Shown here: piece after piece, positions 21,046 through 31,259 of the stretch
Position numbering within the stretch: the stretch's first letter is position 1
How the letters are laid out: each line of letters starts with the position of its first letter
NCBI RefSeq assembly: GCF_001623525.1
Contig: NZ_CP015225.1
Coordinates: 3,658,001 to 3,722,000, forward strand
Direction: 5' to 3'
Length of the DNA: 64,000 nt
Source: Pseudomonas fluorescens
Lineage (GTDB): Bacteria > Pseudomonadota > Gammaproteobacteria > Pseudomonadales > Pseudomonadaceae
The notes under the pieces: generated by a model
The model's input: the letters and a program-made list of their open reading frames with translations, nothing else
Database searches by the model: none
What the model was told of the DNA's origin: nothing
Made by a program: the position numbers and the translations under genes

Positions 21046-21246
21046 TCAGTCTATTTCTTCGATCCAGAGCGCCTGGACCGCTTCCAAGACCTTCTCGCCA
21101 CAACGGCCAGAGGTACTGTCGAAACCGGGAAGCTCCATGATCCAGTGCTGCAGATCGACGAAATTGACCTTCAGCGGATCCACGTCCGGCTTGGCTTCGG
21201 CCAGTTCTTCTGCGATGCGTTGTACATCATTCCAACCATAGCTCAT
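21046..21246 (-). CDS. iscX: IscX, small acidic ISC accessory protein
   Basis: A 66-residue acidic protein starting MSYGWNDVQRIAEELAEAKP, with DPLKVNFVDLQHWIMELPGF, the family signature. IscX binds IscS and iron and tunes the rate of cluster assembly. It is the last gene of the isc operon. The frame opens 12 codons earlier but that would overlap fdx. Confidence 0.94.
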   Translation of the reverse strand: MSYGWNDVQRIAEELAEAKPDVDPLKVNFVDLQHWIMELPGFDSTSGRCGEKVLEAVQALWIEEID

Positions 21247-21259
21247 GACAGTGTCACCA

Positions 21260-21601
21260 TCAGTGCGGCGCTTCGGCCGCATGGTTTAGCGAATATTTCG
21301 GGATTTCGACCACCAGGTCTTCGGTGCCGACCTTGGCCTGACAGGTCAGGCGCGACGTCGGTTCCAGGCCCCAGGCCCTATCAAGGTAGTCCTCTTCCAG
21401 CTCATCGGCCTCATTCAGCGAGTCGAAACCCTCACGAATGATGCAATGGCAGGTGGTGCAGGCACAGACACCGCCGCAGGCGCTCTCGATCTCGATGTGG
21501 TTGTCATGGGCCACTTCGAGAATGGACTTGCCGGTTTCGGCCTCTACCACCATACCGTCCGGGCAATGCTCGGCGTGTGGCAGAAAAATGATCTGCGGCA
21601 T
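21260..21601 (-). CDS. fdx: ISC-type [2Fe-2S] ferredoxin
   Basis: 113 residues. An adrenodoxin-like ferredoxin that passes electrons to IscS/IscU. The ligands are visible as ESACGGVCACTTCHC and the distant Cys in RLTCQAKVG. It lies 3 nt after hscA. Confidence 0.96.
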   Translation of the reverse strand: MPQIIFLPHAEHCPDGMVVEAETGKSILEVAHDNHIEIESACGGVCACTTCHCIIREGFDSLNEADELEEDYLDRAWGLEPTSRLTCQAKVGTEDLVVEIPKYSLNHAAEAPH

Positions 21602-21604
21602 CAG

Positions 21605-23467
21605 TTATTCCTCGATTTCATTCAGGTTGCGCCCCGCCAGGGCGGCTTTCACCGTGGAGTCCAGGCGGCGGGCAGCAAAGGCATCGGTGACTTGCGACAG
21701 ACGCTTGGTCTGCTGCTCGATGGCATAGCCATCGGTGCCTTTGATCAATTCGGACAATTCCTGCATCTGCAGCTCGATGACCATGCGTTCCTCAGCGTCG
21801 AGCAAACGGTCGCCGTCAGCTTCCAGGGCACCTTGCACGGCTTCGATCAGGCGCTGGGCATCGACCTGCTGCTCACGCAGCACGCGGGCCACCTTGTCGT
21901 CGCTGGCATGCTGGAAGGAATCCTTGAGCATCTTGGCGATTTCGCCGTCGGTCAGGCCATAGGACGGCTTGACCTGGATGCTCGCCTCGACGCCCGAACC
22001 CAGTTCGCGGGCGGAGACATTGAGCAAGCCGTCGGCATCGACCTGGAAGGTCACGCGAATCTTCGCCGCACCCGCCACCATCGGCGGGATGCCGCGCAAT
22101 TCGAAGCGAGCCAGGGAGCGGCAATCACTAATCAGCTCACGCTCGCCTTGCAGCACGTGGACCATCATGGCCGACTGGCCGTCTTTATAGGTGGTGAAGT
22201 CCTGGGCGCGGGCAACCGGGATGGTGGTGTTGCGTGGAATCACCTTCTCCATCAGGCCACCCATGGTTTCCAGGCCCAGGGACAACGGAATCACGTCGAG
22301 CAGCAGCAGTTCGCCGCCATCGCGCTTGTTGCCGGCCAGGGTATCGGCCTGGATCGCGGCGCCGATGGCGACCACCTGGTCCGGGTCGATTTCAGTCAGC
22401 GGCTGGCGGCCAAAGGCCTCGGCAACGGCTTCGCGAACCCGAGGCACGCGGGTCGAACCACCGACCATGACCACGGCCTTGACGTCTTCGAGTTCCACGC
22501 CGGAATCGCGCACGGCACGGCGGCAAGCCTTGAGGCTGCGGGCGACCATGGGCTCGATCAGGGCATCGAAGGCTTCGCGGCTCAGCGTGGCTTTCCAGTC
22601 GCCATAAGCGACTTCAACGGTGGCGGCGTCGGTCAAGGCTTCCTTGGCGGCGCAGGCAGTTTGCAGCAGGTGGCGTTGCGCACCTGGGTCGAGGTCGGCG
22701 GACAAGCCCGCTTGCTCGATGATCCAGCCGGCGATGGCGTGGTCGAAGTCATCGCCGCCCAGGGCGCTGTCGCCACCGGTGGCCAGGACTTCGAAAACAC
22801 CGCCGGTCAGGCGCAAGATCGAAATGTCGAAAGTACCGCCACCCAAGTCGTAGATGGCAACCAGGCCTTCGGCATGCTGGTCCAGGCCATACGCGACCGC
22901 AGCGGCCGTCGGCTCGTTGAGCAGGCGCAGCACGTTCAGGCCGGCGAGCTTGGCAGCATCCTTGGTGGCTTGGCGCTGGGCGTCGTCGAAATAGGCCGGC
23001 ACGGTGATGACCGCACCTACCAACTCACCACCCAATGCTGCTTCGGCGCGCTGGCGCAACACCTTGAGGATGTCAGCGGAAACCTCAACCGGGCTTTTCG
23101 GACCCTGCACGGTTTCGATGAACGGCATGTGGGATTCGCCGCCAACGAAGCGGTACGGCAGCTGGTCGCCCAATTGCTTGACGTCGGACAGACCACGACC
23201 CATCAAGCGCTTGACCGAGACGATGGTATTCAACGGATCGGTGGCGGCGGCCAGCTTCGCCGACTCGCCCACTTCAACGTGATCGGCGTGATAACGCACG
23301 GCGGACGGCAGGATCACCCGTCCCTGCTCGTCGGCCAGCGGTTCGGAAAGACCGCTGCGCAAGGCAGCGACCAGGGAGTTGGTGGTACCCAAGTCGATCC
23401 CGACAGCCAGGCGACGCTGGTGCGGTTGTGGACTTTGGCCGGGTTCGGCGATCTGCAGTAGGGCCAT
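21605..23467 (-). CDS. hscA: Fe-S assembly Hsp70 chaperone HscA
   Basis: 620 residues. A specialised Hsp70 that binds the LPPVK motif of IscU and promotes cluster release. The ATPase domain has [26 protein letters not shown] and [13 protein letters not shown]. The C-terminal substrate-binding domain and lid follow. The start ([20 protein letters not shown]) matches Pseudomonas HscA. Confidence 0.97.
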   Translation of the reverse strand: MALLQIAEPGQSPQPHQRRLAVGIDLGTTNSLVAALRSGLSEPLADEQGRVILPSAVRYHADHVEVGESAKLAAATDPLNTIVSVKRLMGRGLSDVKQLGDQLPYRFVGGESHMPFIETVQGPKSPVEVSADILKVLRQRAEAALGGELVGAVITVPAYFDDAQRQATKDAAKLAGLNVLRLLNEPTAAAVAYGLDQHAEGLVAIYDLGGGTFDISILRLTGGVFEVLATGGDSALGGDDFDHAIAGWIIEQAGLSADLDPGAQRHLLQTACAAKEALTDAATVEVAYGDWKATLSREAFDALIEPMVARSLKACRRAVRDSGVELEDVKAVVMVGGSTRVPRVREAVAEAFGRQPLTEIDPDQVVAIGAAIQADTLAGNKRDGGELLLLDVIPLSLGLETMGGLMEKVIPRNTTIPVARAQDFTTYKDGQSAMMVHVLQGERELISDCRSLARFELRGIPPMVAGAAKIRVTFQVDADGLLNVSARELGSGVEASIQVKPSYGLTDGEIAKMLKDSFQHASDDKVARVLREQQVDAQRLIEAVQGALEADGDRLLDAEERMVIELQMQELSELIKGTDGYAIEQQTKRLSQVTDAFAARRLDSTVKAALAGRNLNEIEE

Positions 23468-23517
23468 CGTAATCAGGACTTATCTGTAATCAGGCGTGCG
23501 ACCGGAGCGGCACTGGG

Positions 23518-24039
23518 TTAATCGTCGAGGCGCTCTTCGAGCTGGCGCACTTCGTAGGTGAGCTTGTCGAGGAACTGCATGCGCCGCATCAGGCGTTCGG
23601 CCTGTTCGCGTTGCGCGGCATCGTTCCAGCAGGCTGCGAAGCTTTCGTTCAGGGTGTGCTGGGCGTCTTTCAAGCGCCGCTTGAATACCGCGACACCGGC
23701 CAGGTCGGCGCTGTCCTGCAGGTCTTCGAGCTCTTCGCGCCATTGCATCTGCTGCAAAAGAAACTCGGGATCGTGGACCGTGACCTCCAGCGGCAACTCA
23801 TGGCCGCTGATGGCGAGCAGGTAACGTGCGCGCTTGGCAGGGTTCTTGAGCGTCTGGTAGGCCTCGTTGAGGTTCGCAGACTGCTCAAGCGCCCGTCGCT
23901 GTTCGGCTTCGGAGGCGTCAGCAAAGCGGTCCGGGTGGACACCACGGGCCAATTCCAGATAACGCGCGGACAACTGCTCGAGATCCAGCTGGAAAGCAGG
24001 CTGCATCTGGAACAACGCAAAATGACAAGGAGTACCCAC
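23518..24039 (-). CDS. hscB: Fe-S assembly J-domain co-chaperone HscB
   Basis: 173 residues. An N-terminal J domain with the HPDRF variant of the HPD motif, then a three-helix IscU-binding domain. It recruits IscU to HscA. The start decided here is the GTG at 24037-24039, giving M-G-T-P-C-H-F, which aligns with the family; the frame is open 13 codons further upstream but that part would overlap the iscA end. Confidence 0.93.
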   Translation of the reverse strand: MGTPCHFALFQMQPAFQLDLEQLSARYLELARGVHPDRFADASEAEQRRALEQSANLNEAYQTLKNPAKRARYLLAISGHELPLEVTVHDPEFLLQQMQWREELEDLQDSADLAGVAVFKRRLKDAQHTLNESFAACWNDAAQREQAERLMRRMQFLDKLTYEVRQLEERLDD

Positions 24040-24047
24040 AAGCCGCC

Positions 24048-24371
24048 TCAGATGTTGAAGCTTTCGCCGCAGCCACATTCACCGCGCACGTTGGGGTTGT
24101 TGAACTTGAAGCCTTCGTTCAACCCTTCCTTGACGAAATCCAGTTCGGTGCCGTCCAGGTACGTCAGGCTTTTCGGGTCGATGATCACTTTCTGACCATG
24201 ACTCTCGAACACCTGATCGTCTTCGCCCACTTCGTCGACGAATTCCAGCACGTAGGCAAGGCCAGAACAGCCCGTGGTGCGAACACCCAGGCGGATACCC
24301 TCGCCCTTGCCACGCCCCGCGAGGGAACGCTGCACATGCTTAGCTGCCGCTTCTGTCATCTGGATAGCCAT
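24048..24371 (-). CDS. iscA: A-type Fe-S carrier protein IscA
   Basis: 107 residues with the three ligand cysteines in TTGCSGLAY and GECGCGESF. It carries clusters or iron to apo targets. It sits between iscU and hscB as usual. Confidence 0.96.
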   Translation of the reverse strand: MAIQMTEAAAKHVQRSLAGRGKGEGIRLGVRTTGCSGLAYVLEFVDEVGEDDQVFESHGQKVIIDPKSLTYLDGTELDFVKEGLNEGFKFNNPNVRGECGCGESFNI

Positions 24372-24395
24372 GAAAACTCCTTACCAATGCGCGGA

Positions 24396-24782
24396 TCAGA
24401 TCAAGCCTTTCTTCTGCTTGTAGTCGCGAACGGCGGCCTTGATGGCGTCTTCAGCGAGTACCGAGCAGTGGATCTTCACTGGCGGCAGGGCCAGTTCTTC
24501 GGCCAGCTGGGTGTTCTTGATGGTTTCGGCTTCATCAAGGGTCTTGCCCTTCATCCACTCGGTGGCCAGGGAGCTGGACGCGATGGCGGAACCGCAACCG
24601 TAGGTCTTGAACTTGGCATCTTCGATGATGCCTTGCTCGTTGACCTTGATCTGCAGACGCATCACGTCGCCGCACGCCGGCGCGCCGACCATGCCGGTGC
24701 CGACATCAGGATCCTGCGCGTCCATCTTGCCGACGTTGCGCGGGTTCTCGTAGTGGTCGATGACCTTTTCGCTATATGCCAT
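24396..24782 (-). CDS. iscU: Fe-S cluster scaffold IscU
   Basis: 128 residues from the ATG at 24780-24782 (MAYSEKVIDHYENPRNVG). The three scaffold Cys are visible in GAPACGDVM, TYGCGSAIAS and KIHCSVLAED, and the HscA-binding LPPVK is just before the last. Sulfur arrives from IscS, encoded 43 bp upstream. Confidence 0.97.
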   Translation of the reverse strand: MAYSEKVIDHYENPRNVGKMDAQDPDVGTGMVGAPACGDVMRLQIKVNEQGIIEDAKFKTYGCGSAIASSSLATEWMKGKTLDEAETIKNTQLAEELALPPVKIHCSVLAEDAIKAAVRDYKQKKGLI

Positions 24783-24825
24783 TTGCTTCAATCCTCATCA
24801 GTGAGTCGCTCTGGTGGCGACTTCT

Positions 24826-26040
24826 TCAGTGCGCCGCCCACTCGATTTTCGAAATGTCGACGCCGTCTTTGTACATGTCCCACAGCGGCGACAGAGCGCG
24901 CAGCTTGGTAACGGCCTCGCAGACTTTCTGCGCGGCGTAATCGATTTCTTCTTCGGTGGTGAAGCGGCCGAAGGTGAAGCGGATCGAGCTGTGGGCCAGT
25001 TCGTCGTTGCGGCCCAGGGCGCGCAGTACGTACGAAGGCTCAAGCGACGCCGAGGTGCACGCCGAACCGGACGACACGGCCAGATCCTTGAGCGCCATAA
25101 TCAGCGACTCGCCTTCAACATAGTTGAAGCTCAGGTTCAGGTTGTGCGGTACGCGGGCGATCATGCTGCCGTTGACGTAGAGTTCTTCCAGATGCTCGAC
25201 CTGCTTGAAGAAGCGGTCGCTCAGGGCCTTGATGCGCACGTTCTCGGCAGCCATGTCTTCCTTGGCTACACGGAAGGCTTCGCCCATGCCGACGATCTGA
25301 TGGGTCGCCAGGGTGCCGGAACGCATGCCACGCTCGTGACCGCCGCCGTGCATGGTCGCTTCGAGGCGAACACGCGGCTTGCGGCTGACGTACAGCGCGC
25401 CAATGCCTTTAGGGCCGTAGGTCTTGTGGGCCGAGAACGACATCAGGTCGACTTTCAGCTTGGACAGGTCGATGTCGACCTTGCCGGTGGACTGGGCCGC
25501 ATCGACGTGAAACAGGATGCCCTTGGAACGGGTCAGTTCGCCGATGGCGGCGATGTCGTTGACGGTGCCGATTTCGTTGTTCACGTGCATGATCGAAACC
25601 AGGATGGTGTCGTCGCGCAGGGCGGCTTCAACCATGGCTGGGGTGATGATGCCGTCTTCACCCGGCTCGATGTAGGTGACTTCGAAGCCTTCACGCTCCA
25701 GTTGGCGCATGGTGTCCAGGACAGCCTTGTGCTCGATCTTGGAGGTGATCAGGTGCTTGCCCTTGGTGTGATAGAAATGCGCGACGCCCTTGATTGCCAG
25801 GTTGTCGGATTCAGTGGCACCGGAGGTCCAGACGATTTCACGCGGGTCGGCGTTGACCAGGTCAGCGACCTGGCGACGGGCGTTTTCGACCGACTCTTCG
25901 GCCTTCCAGCCAAACACGTGGGAACGGGACGCCGGGTTACCGAAGTTTCCGTCGACCAGCAGGCATTCACTCATTTTTTGCGCAACACGCGGATCAACCG
26001 GGGTGGTCGCAGAGTAATCAAGGTAAATCGGCAATTTCAT
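24826..26040 (-). CDS. iscS: cysteine desulfurase IscS
   Basis: 404 residues. A PLP enzyme that releases sulfur from cysteine and passes it as persulfide. The PLP lysine lies in [17 protein letters not shown] and the mobile-loop nucleophile Cys in [17 protein letters not shown]. The N-terminus [20 protein letters not shown] is standard. Confidence 0.98.
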   Translation of the reverse strand: MKLPIYLDYSATTPVDPRVAQKMSECLLVDGNFGNPASRSHVFGWKAEESVENARRQVADLVNADPREIVWTSGATESDNLAIKGVAHFYHTKGKHLITSKIEHKAVLDTMRQLEREGFEVTYIEPGEDGIITPAMVEAALRDDTILVSIMHVNNEIGTVNDIAAIGELTRSKGILFHVDAAQSTGKVDIDLSKLKVDLMSFSAHKTYGPKGIGALYVSRKPRVRLEATMHGGGHERGMRSGTLATHQIVGMGEAFRVAKEDMAAENVRIKALSDRFFKQVEHLEELYVNGSMIARVPHNLNLSFNYVEGESLIMALKDLAVSSGSACTSASLEPSYVLRALGRNDELAHSSIRFTFGRFTTEEEIDYAAQKVCEAVTKLRALSPLWDMYKDGVDISKIEWAAH

Positions 26041-26090
26041 GGACTCTCTCCTAAATCAGGCTGGCTGGCGTTCCGCGTGCTCTGCGGCAG

Positions 26091-26582
26091 TCATTCGACG
26101 GCGGACGCTTCAATCTTGTCCAGGTGCGGCGCCTTGCTATTGCAACGACGCTGGTCCTGACGCTGGGCTACTTCTTGCACCTCACGACGAGTTACAAGGT
26201 CAGCCAAGCTGATACCGCTTAGAAATTCGTGAATCTGCAGGCTGAGGTCGCACCACAAGTGGTGGGTCAGGCAAGTATCGCCGCCATGGCAGTCGCCAAG
26301 GCCCTGGCATTTGGTCGCATCGACCGATTCGTTCACCGCATCGATCACCTGGGCGACCTGGATGCCTTGCATGTCCCGCGACAGCTGGTAGCCGCCGCCG
26401 GGCCCGCGAACGCTGGACACCAGGTTGCTGCGGCGCAGCTTGGCGAACAGCTGTTCAAGGTAAGACAGGGAAATGCCCTGGCGCTCGGAGATATCGGCCA
26501 GGGACACCGGCCCGTGCTGCGCATGCAATGCCAGATCCAGCATTGCGGTCACGGCGTATCGGCCTTTTGTAGTCAGTCGCAT
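26091..26582 (-). CDS. iscR: Rrf2-family Fe-S regulator IscR
   Basis: 163 residues starting [20 protein letters not shown]. The winged HTH occupies about residues 1-75. The [2Fe-2S] ligands are three Cys in [17 protein letters not shown]. Holo-IscR represses its own operon at type-1 sites; a matching site overlaps the promoter just upstream. Confidence 0.97.
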   Translation of the reverse strand: MRLTTKGRYAVTAMLDLALHAQHGPVSLADISERQGISLSYLEQLFAKLRRSNLVSSVRGPGGGYQLSRDMQGIQVAQVIDAVNESVDATKCQGLGDCHGGDTCLTHHLWCDLSLQIHEFLSGISLADLVTRREVQEVAQRQDQRRCNSKAPHLDKIEASAVE

Positions 26583-26614
26583 GGACAATTACCACGGAGT
26601 TCGGAATGGGGGCG

Positions 26615-26647
26615 AGTATGCAATTCCCGAGTATTTAAGTCAAGTAT
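26615..26647 (-). promoter_or_regulatory. isc operon promoter with overlapping IscR type-1 site
   Basis: On the minus strand TTGACT (26638-26643) and CATACT (26615-26620) are separated by 17 nt. The 26-nt stretch 26622-26647 reads ATACTTGACT then TAAATACTCGGGAATT, very like the E. coli iscR type-1 site (ATAGTTGACC...ACTCGGG). It spans the -35 and spacer, the expected layout for autorepression by [2Fe-2S]-IscR. A weaker second match may lie at about 26650-26673. Confidence 0.8.
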
Positions 26648-26741
26648 AAGACCTAGTGCTTTACTCAGGTTTACCCGCGAAAGAGCGCGCGCATGATAGC
26701 AAAGGCTGGTCGGCGGCGACCAGCGATACCGCGTTATCGTT

Positions 26742-26834
26742 TATCGCGAGCAAGCTTTGCTCCCACAACCCCCTACTCCTACAGAGAGGCCCTGTAAAAA
26801 CCAGGACTCTGGGGAGCAAGGCTTGCCCGCGATG
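26742..26834. repeat. REPIN (TCGCGAGCAAGCTCGC family), degenerate
   Basis: TATCGCGAGCAAGCTTTGCT on the left and AGCAAGGCTTGCCCGCGATG on the right, with matched changes in both arms, between cysE and the isc promoter. Confidence 0.82.
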
Positions 26835-26847
26835 CAGGCACCTCGGT

Positions 26848-27624
26848 TTAGCTGGCCTGAGTTTCGTCCTTGTCCTTCACACACGCGAAATCTTCCTCGC
26901 GCAGCTCAGGCAGGTCCTTGGCACAGTAATTACTGCCCAGATCCTTCAGGGCCCCGCACATCCCCTCCAGGCGCCCATCGACGGCCTGCAAGTGATCGAG
27001 CAATTGGTTGATGGCGCGGGCGACCGGGTCGGGCATGTCTTCGCCGACACCGTAGGCGTCGAAGCCAATCTTCTCGGCCATGGCCTTGCGCCGGGCATCC
27101 TGTTCGTCATCGGACTTGACGATGATCCGCCCCGGAATACCCACCACGGTCGCGCCAGGCGGCACGGCCTTGGTTACGACCGCATTGGAGCCGACTTTTG
27201 CCCCCGCCCCCACCGTGAACGGCCCGAGCACCTTGGCGCCGGCGCCCACTACCACGCCGTCTTCCAGGGTGGGGTGGCGCTTGCCTTTGTTCCAGCTGGT
27301 GCCACCGAGGGTCACGCCCTGGTACAGGGTCACGTCGTCGCCGATCTCGGCGGTCTCGCCGATGACAATGCCCATGCCATGGTCGATGAAGAACCGACGA
27401 CCGACCTTGGCGCCCGGATGGATCTCGATCCCGGTCAACCAGCGCCCGAAGTTCGAGACCAGCCGCGCCAGCCATTTCCAGCCCATGTTCCACAAGGCAC
27501 CGGACAGGCGGTGGATCCAGATCGCGTGCATCCCCGGGTAGCAGGTCAGCACTTCAAAAGCATTGCGCGCCGCCGGGTCACGATGGAAAACACTTTGGAT
27601 ATCTTCACGCAAACGTTCGAACAT
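26848..27624 (-). CDS. cysE: serine O-acetyltransferase CysE
   Basis: 258 residues. Makes O-acetylserine for cysteine synthesis. The C-terminal left-handed beta helix has hexapeptide repeats ([33 protein letters not shown]) and the catalytic [15 protein letters not shown]. The start is 1 nt from the trmJ stop, so it is coupled to trmJ. Located next to isc, which consumes cysteine sulfur. Confidence 0.95.
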   Translation of the reverse strand: MFERLREDIQSVFHRDPAARNAFEVLTCYPGMHAIWIHRLSGALWNMGWKWLARLVSNFGRWLTGIEIHPGAKVGRRFFIDHGMGIVIGETAEIGDDVTLYQGVTLGGTSWNKGKRHPTLEDGVVVGAGAKVLGPFTVGAGAKVGSNAVVTKAVPPGATVVGIPGRIIVKSDDEQDARRKAMAEKIGFDAYGVGEDMPDPVARAINQLLDHLQAVDGRLEGMCGALKDLGSNYCAKDLPELREEDFACVKDKDETQAS

Positions 27625-27625
27625 T

Positions 27626-28393
27626 TTATTTCTTCCGCTTAATCAGCTCGCCACGGGCCGCCTTCTGGGTTTCCGTGAGGATGCCGCGCAATATATTCAT
27701 CTCCGCCCGGCTGACCGAGCTTCGTCCGTACAACCGACGCAGGCGCGCCATCAAGTGCCGAGGCTTGTCTGGGTCGAGAAACTCGATGTCCACCAGGGTC
27801 TGCTCCAGGTGTTCATAGAATCGCTCCAGCTCGTCCATGGTCGCCAGTGTCTCACTGCGCGGCGACGTCACCTCGGTTTTTTCGACCTTGCTTGGCTTGC
27901 CTTCAGCGGCGAGCCAGGCCATGCGCACTTCATAACTCAACACCTGCACCGCCGCCCCCAGGTTCAAGGAACTGAACTCGGGGTCGGAAGGGATGTGCAC
28001 GTGAAAGTGACATCGCTGCAGCTCGTCGTTGGTCAGGCCGGAGTCTTCACGACCGAACACCAGGGCGATCTCAAAGCCTTGGGCGGCCTCCTCGACCACT
28101 TTGGTGCCGCATTCGCGGGGGTCGAGCAGCGGCCAGGGGATACGGCGGTCGCGGGCGCTGGTGCCGAGCACCAGGTTGCAACCCACCAGGGCATCCTCAA
28201 GAGTGGCGACGACTTGAGCGTTGGCCAGGATGTCACCGGCACCGGAAGCCCGGGCGTCAGCCTCGTGATGAGGAAACAAGCGCGGTTCGACCAGCACCAG
28301 GCGCGACAGGCCCATGTTCTTCATGGCCCGCGCAGCTCCGCCGATGTTACCCGGATGGCTGGTATTGACCAGGACGACACGAATGTTCTGCAA
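27626..28393 (-). CDS. trmJ: tRNA (cytidine/uridine-2'-O-)-methyltransferase TrmJ
   Basis: 255 residues if translation begins at the TTG at 28391-28393 ([20 protein letters not shown]), which aligns with E. coli TrmJ. The frame is open 12 codons further to another TTG. SPOUT-fold knot features are visible ([34 protein letters not shown]). It methylates position 32 of tRNAs. The non-ATG start should be checked. Confidence 0.93.
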   Translation of the reverse strand: MQNIRVVLVNTSHPGNIGGAARAMKNMGLSRLVLVEPRLFPHHEADARASGAGDILANAQVVATLEDALVGCNLVLGTSARDRRIPWPLLDPRECGTKVVEEAAQGFEIALVFGREDSGLTNDELQRCHFHVHIPSDPEFSSLNLGAAVQVLSYEVRMAWLAAEGKPSKVEKTEVTSPRSETLATMDELERFYEHLEQTLVDIEFLDPDKPRHLMARLRRLYGRSSVSRAEMNILRGILTETQKAARGELIKRKK

Positions 28394-28540
28394 CAAGGGA
28401 GGCGCTCTCGAACACGATAAAGGGAGCAAATCTTACAGAAGCACCTACCGTTAAGCTATGAAAGCGAACACCAACCTTCTCCTCGGAAAACTTTCTGATA
28501 GAATGCGCGGCTTTCTTTAACAACCTTAGGTGACACATCC

Positions 28541-29359
28541 ATGCAGCCCATGCTGAATATCGCGCTGCGCGCCGCCCGCAGCGCCAGTGAACTGATCTTC
28601 CGCTCCATCGAGCGCCTGGATACCATCAAGGTCGATGAAAAAGACGCCAAGGACTACGTGTCCGAGGTCGATCGCGCCGCCGAGCAAAAGATCGTCGACG
28701 CCCTGCGCAAGGCTTATCCAAACCACTCCATCCTCGGTGAAGAGACCGGCATGCACGCCGGTACTGGCATCGAAGGCGAAGAGTACCTGTGGATCATCGA
28801 TCCGCTGGACGGCACCACCAACTTCCTGCGCGGCATTCCTCATTTCGCTGTCAGCATCGCCTGCAAATACCGTGGCCGCCTGGAACACGCCGTTGTGCTG
28901 GACCCGGTTCGCCAGGAAGAATTCACCGCCAGCCGCGGTCGTGGCGCCCAGCTGAACGGTCGTCGCCTACGCGTCAGCGGCCGCACCAGCCTGGACGGCG
29001 CCCTGCTGGGTACCGGCTTCCCATTCCGTGACGACCAGATGGACAACCTGGACAACTACCTGGGCATGTTCCGCGCCCTGGTCGGCCAGACCGCCGGCAT
29101 CCGCCGCGCCGGCGCTGCGAGCCTGGACCTGGCTTATGTAGCCGCTGGCCGTTTCGATGCGTTCTGGGAATCGGGCCTGTCCGAATGGGACATGGCTGCT
29201 GGCGCCCTGCTGATCCAGGAAGCCGGTGGCTTGGTGAGCGACTTCACCGGCGGCCACGACTTCCTAGAAAAAGGCCACATCGTTGCCGGCAACACCAAAT
29301 GCTTCAAGGCTGTGCTGACCGCTATCCAGCCGCACTTGCCGGCTTCGTTGAAGCGCTAA
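28541..29359 (+). CDS. suhB: inositol-1-monophosphatase family protein SuhB
   Basis: 272 residues. Metal-dependent phosphatase motifs are GEETG, WIIDPLDGTTNFLRG and WDMAAGALLIQEAGG. Besides phosphatase activity, SuhB is a component of the rRNA antitermination complex and, in P. aeruginosa, affects virulence regulation. It is divergent from trmJ and ends at its own terminator. Confidence 0.96.
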   Translation: MQPMLNIALRAARSASELIFRSIERLDTIKVDEKDAKDYVSEVDRAAEQKIVDALRKAYPNHSILGEETGMHAGTGIEGEEYLWIIDPLDGTTNFLRGIPHFAVSIACKYRGRLEHAVVLDPVRQEEFTASRGRGAQLNGRRLRVSGRTSLDGALLGTGFPFRDDQMDNLDNYLGMFRALVGQTAGIRRAGAASLDLAYVAAGRFDAFWESGLSEWDMAAGALLIQEAGGLVSDFTGGHDFLEKGHIVAGNTKCFKAVLTAIQPHLPASLKR

Positions 29360-29373
29360 GCCGCTCGGCTACA

Positions 29374-29403
29374 GAAAAAGCACCTTTCGGGGTGCTTTTT
29401 TTA
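29374..29403 (+). terminator. rho-independent terminator of suhB
   Basis: AAAAAGCACC TTTC GGGGTGCTTTTTTT starts 15 nt after the suhB stop; short loop and a strong T run. Confidence 0.93.
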
Positions 29404-29440
29404 TGCCTGCCCCACACCACTCAGCCCAGATGAATACCCC

Positions 29441-29532
29441 GTGGCGAGGGAGCTTGCTCCCGCTGGGCTGCGCAGCAGACCCAAGATCTTGCGGTCGCTG
29501 CGCAACCGAGCGGGAGCAAGCTCCCTCGCCAC
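29441..29532. repeat. REPIN (GTGGCGAGGG family)
   Basis: GTGGCGAGGGAGCTTGCTCC and its reverse complement with a ~50-bp spacer. A single damaged half of the other REP family (CTATCGCGAGCAATCTCCCA) follows at about 29575. Confidence 0.9.
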
Positions 29533-29627
29533 AATGGATGACACCCTGAACATTGATGGAAGCTGACCCACCGCTATCGCGAGCAATCTCCCACAGGGGA
29601 TTTGGGGTGGGGCTTAAAATGCGGGCG

Positions 29628-29657
29628 AAAAAAAAGCACCCCGAAGGGTGCTTTTTC
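29628..29657 (-). terminator. terminator of the glycine-zipper gene
   Basis: On the minus strand AAAAAGCACCC TTCG GGGTGCTTTTTTTT begins 13 nt after the stop of the gene at 29670. It has almost the same stem as the suhB terminator and faces it. Confidence 0.92.
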
Positions 29658-29669
29658 ATAGCGACTGGA

Positions 29670-30218
29670 TCACTGGGCGGGTTCGTTCTGCCCCAGGATC
29701 AGTTGGCCTTCTTTGTTCACCGGGATCTGGTTGCCCGGGTCGCGGTCCATGCGGACTTTGCCTTCTTTGCCGTCGAGCATGTAGCGAACGTCGTAGCCTA
29801 CAACCTTGTCGCTGATGTCATTGACCGTGTTGCAGCGCGTCTGGGTGGTGGTGTAGGTGTCGCGTTCCTGCATGCCTTCCTGAATCTTGTTACCGGCATA
29901 ACCACCACCGGCCGCACCCGCCACGGTGGCGATTTTCTTGCCGGTGCCGCCGCCGATCTGGTTACCCAGCAAGCCACCGGCTACGGCGCCCAACACGGTG
30001 CCGGCGATCTGGTGCTGGTCCTGGACTGGCTTCTGCCGAGTCACGGTGACGTCCTTGCACACTTCACGCGGGGTCTTGATTTGGGTCTTGACCGGCTCCA
30101 CGGCCAATACTTGCGCATACTCAGGGCCACTTTTTACCAAGCTGTAGGTGGCGACCGCACCACCGGCTGTTACACCGACAGCACCCAATACCGCACCAAC
30201 CAGCATCGATTTGTTCAC
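29670..30218 (-). CDS. glycine-zipper 2TM-domain protein, probably envelope-located
   Basis: 182 residues. An N-terminal hydrophobic segment (about 5-25, SMLVGAVLGAVGVTAGGAVA) and a central glycine-zipper pair (AGTVLGAVAGGLLGNQIGGG then IATVAGAAGGGYAGNKIQEG) typical of the 17-kDa antigen/SlyB/OsmB-type envelope proteins. No lipobox is seen, so membrane anchoring is by the N-terminal segment. Role inferred to be envelope integrity; substrate or partner unknown. Monocistronic. Confidence 0.83.
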   Translation of the reverse strand: MNKSMLVGAVLGAVGVTAGGAVATYSLVKSGPEYAQVLAVEPVKTQIKTPREVCKDVTVTRQKPVQDQHQIAGTVLGAVAGGLLGNQIGGGTGKKIATVAGAAGGGYAGNKIQEGMQERDTYTTTQTRCNTVNDISDKVVGYDVRYMLDGKEGKVRMDRDPGNQIPVNKEGQLILGQNEPAQ

Positions 30219-30276
30219 TTGAACCTCCTGACCATCACAAGCGGATTAATCCGCGCTTCTCCCAGCCTTGGAGCAC

Positions 30277-30308
30277 AAAAAAAGGCGCGAGTTCAACTCG
30301 CGCCTTTT
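30277..30308 (-). terminator. terminator of secDF operon
   Basis: On the minus strand AAAAGGCGCGAGTTGAACTC then GCGCCTTTTTTTGTG, ~28 nt after the secF stop. Confidence 0.92.
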
Positions 30309-30335
30309 CAGCCGTGACGGGTGGAAACCGGAGCC

Positions 30336-31250
30336 TTACGGGCGGTCGTCCACTTCCGTTTCGGTGGCCGCTGGAGGAATCAGGTCCTCGGTGCTCAGGT
30401 TCAGCCAGATCAGCACCACGTTGGCGATGTAGATCGACGAGTAGGTACCCGCCAATACACCGACAAACAGCGCGATGGAGAAACCGAACAGGTTGTCGCC
30501 ACCAAAGATCAGCAGCGCCGCAATCGCCAGCAAGGTGGAGATCGACGTCGCCATGGTCCGCAGCAGCGTCTGGGTGGTCGAGATGTTGATGTTCTCGATC
30601 AACGAGGCCTTGCGCAGCACACGGAAGTTCTCACGCACCCGGTCGAACACCACGATGGTGTCGTTGAGGGAGTAACCGATGATCGCCAGTACCGCCGCCA
30701 GCACCGTCAGGTCGAAGGTGATCTGGAAGAACGACAGGATGCCCACGGTCACGATCACGTCGTGGATCAGCGAGACAATGGCGCCCACCGCAAACTTCCA
30801 CTGAAAGCGGAAGGCCAGGTAGATCAGGATGCCGCCCAGCGCCATCAGCATGCCGAGGCCGCCCTGGTCGCGCAGTTCTTCACCCACCTGCGGGCCGACG
30901 AACTCGACGCGCTTGACCTGGGCCGGGTTATCGCCACCGGCCTTCTGCAAGGCCTCGGCCACCTGGTGGCCCAGCTGCGGGTCTTCACCCGGCATGCGCA
31001 CCAACAGGTCCGTCGTCGCACCGAAGCTCTGCACGATGGCATCGCTATAGCCCGACGTCGCCAGTTGCTCACGCACCTTGGTGACATCGGCCGGACGCTC
31101 GTAGGTCAGCTCGATGAGCGTACCGCCGGTGAAGTCCAGGCCGTAGTTCAGACCCTTGGTGGCCCAACTGAACAACGCCAGTACGGTAAGGAACAATGTG
31201 ACGCCGAACGCAACGTTGCGAACGCCCATGAAGTTGATTGTACGTAACAT
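30336..31250 (-). CDS. secF: preprotein translocase subunit SecF
   Basis: 304 residues, six-helix RND-type membrane protein. Landmarks are KGLNYGLDFTGGTLIEL in the periplasmic part and GYSLNDTIVVFDRVREN in TM4-5. With SecD it uses the proton gradient to complete protein export through SecYEG. It begins 9 nt after secD. Confidence 0.97.
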   Translation of the reverse strand: MLRTINFMGVRNVAFGVTLFLTVLALFSWATKGLNYGLDFTGGTLIELTYERPADVTKVREQLATSGYSDAIVQSFGATTDLLVRMPGEDPQLGHQVAEALQKAGGDNPAQVKRVEFVGPQVGEELRDQGGLGMLMALGGILIYLAFRFQWKFAVGAIVSLIHDVIVTVGILSFFQITFDLTVLAAVLAIIGYSLNDTIVVFDRVRENFRVLRKASLIENINISTTQTLLRTMATSISTLLAIAALLIFGGDNLFGFSIALFVGVLAGTYSSIYIANVVLIWLNLSTEDLIPPAATETEVDDRP

Positions 31251-31259
31251 GGCAGCCCC

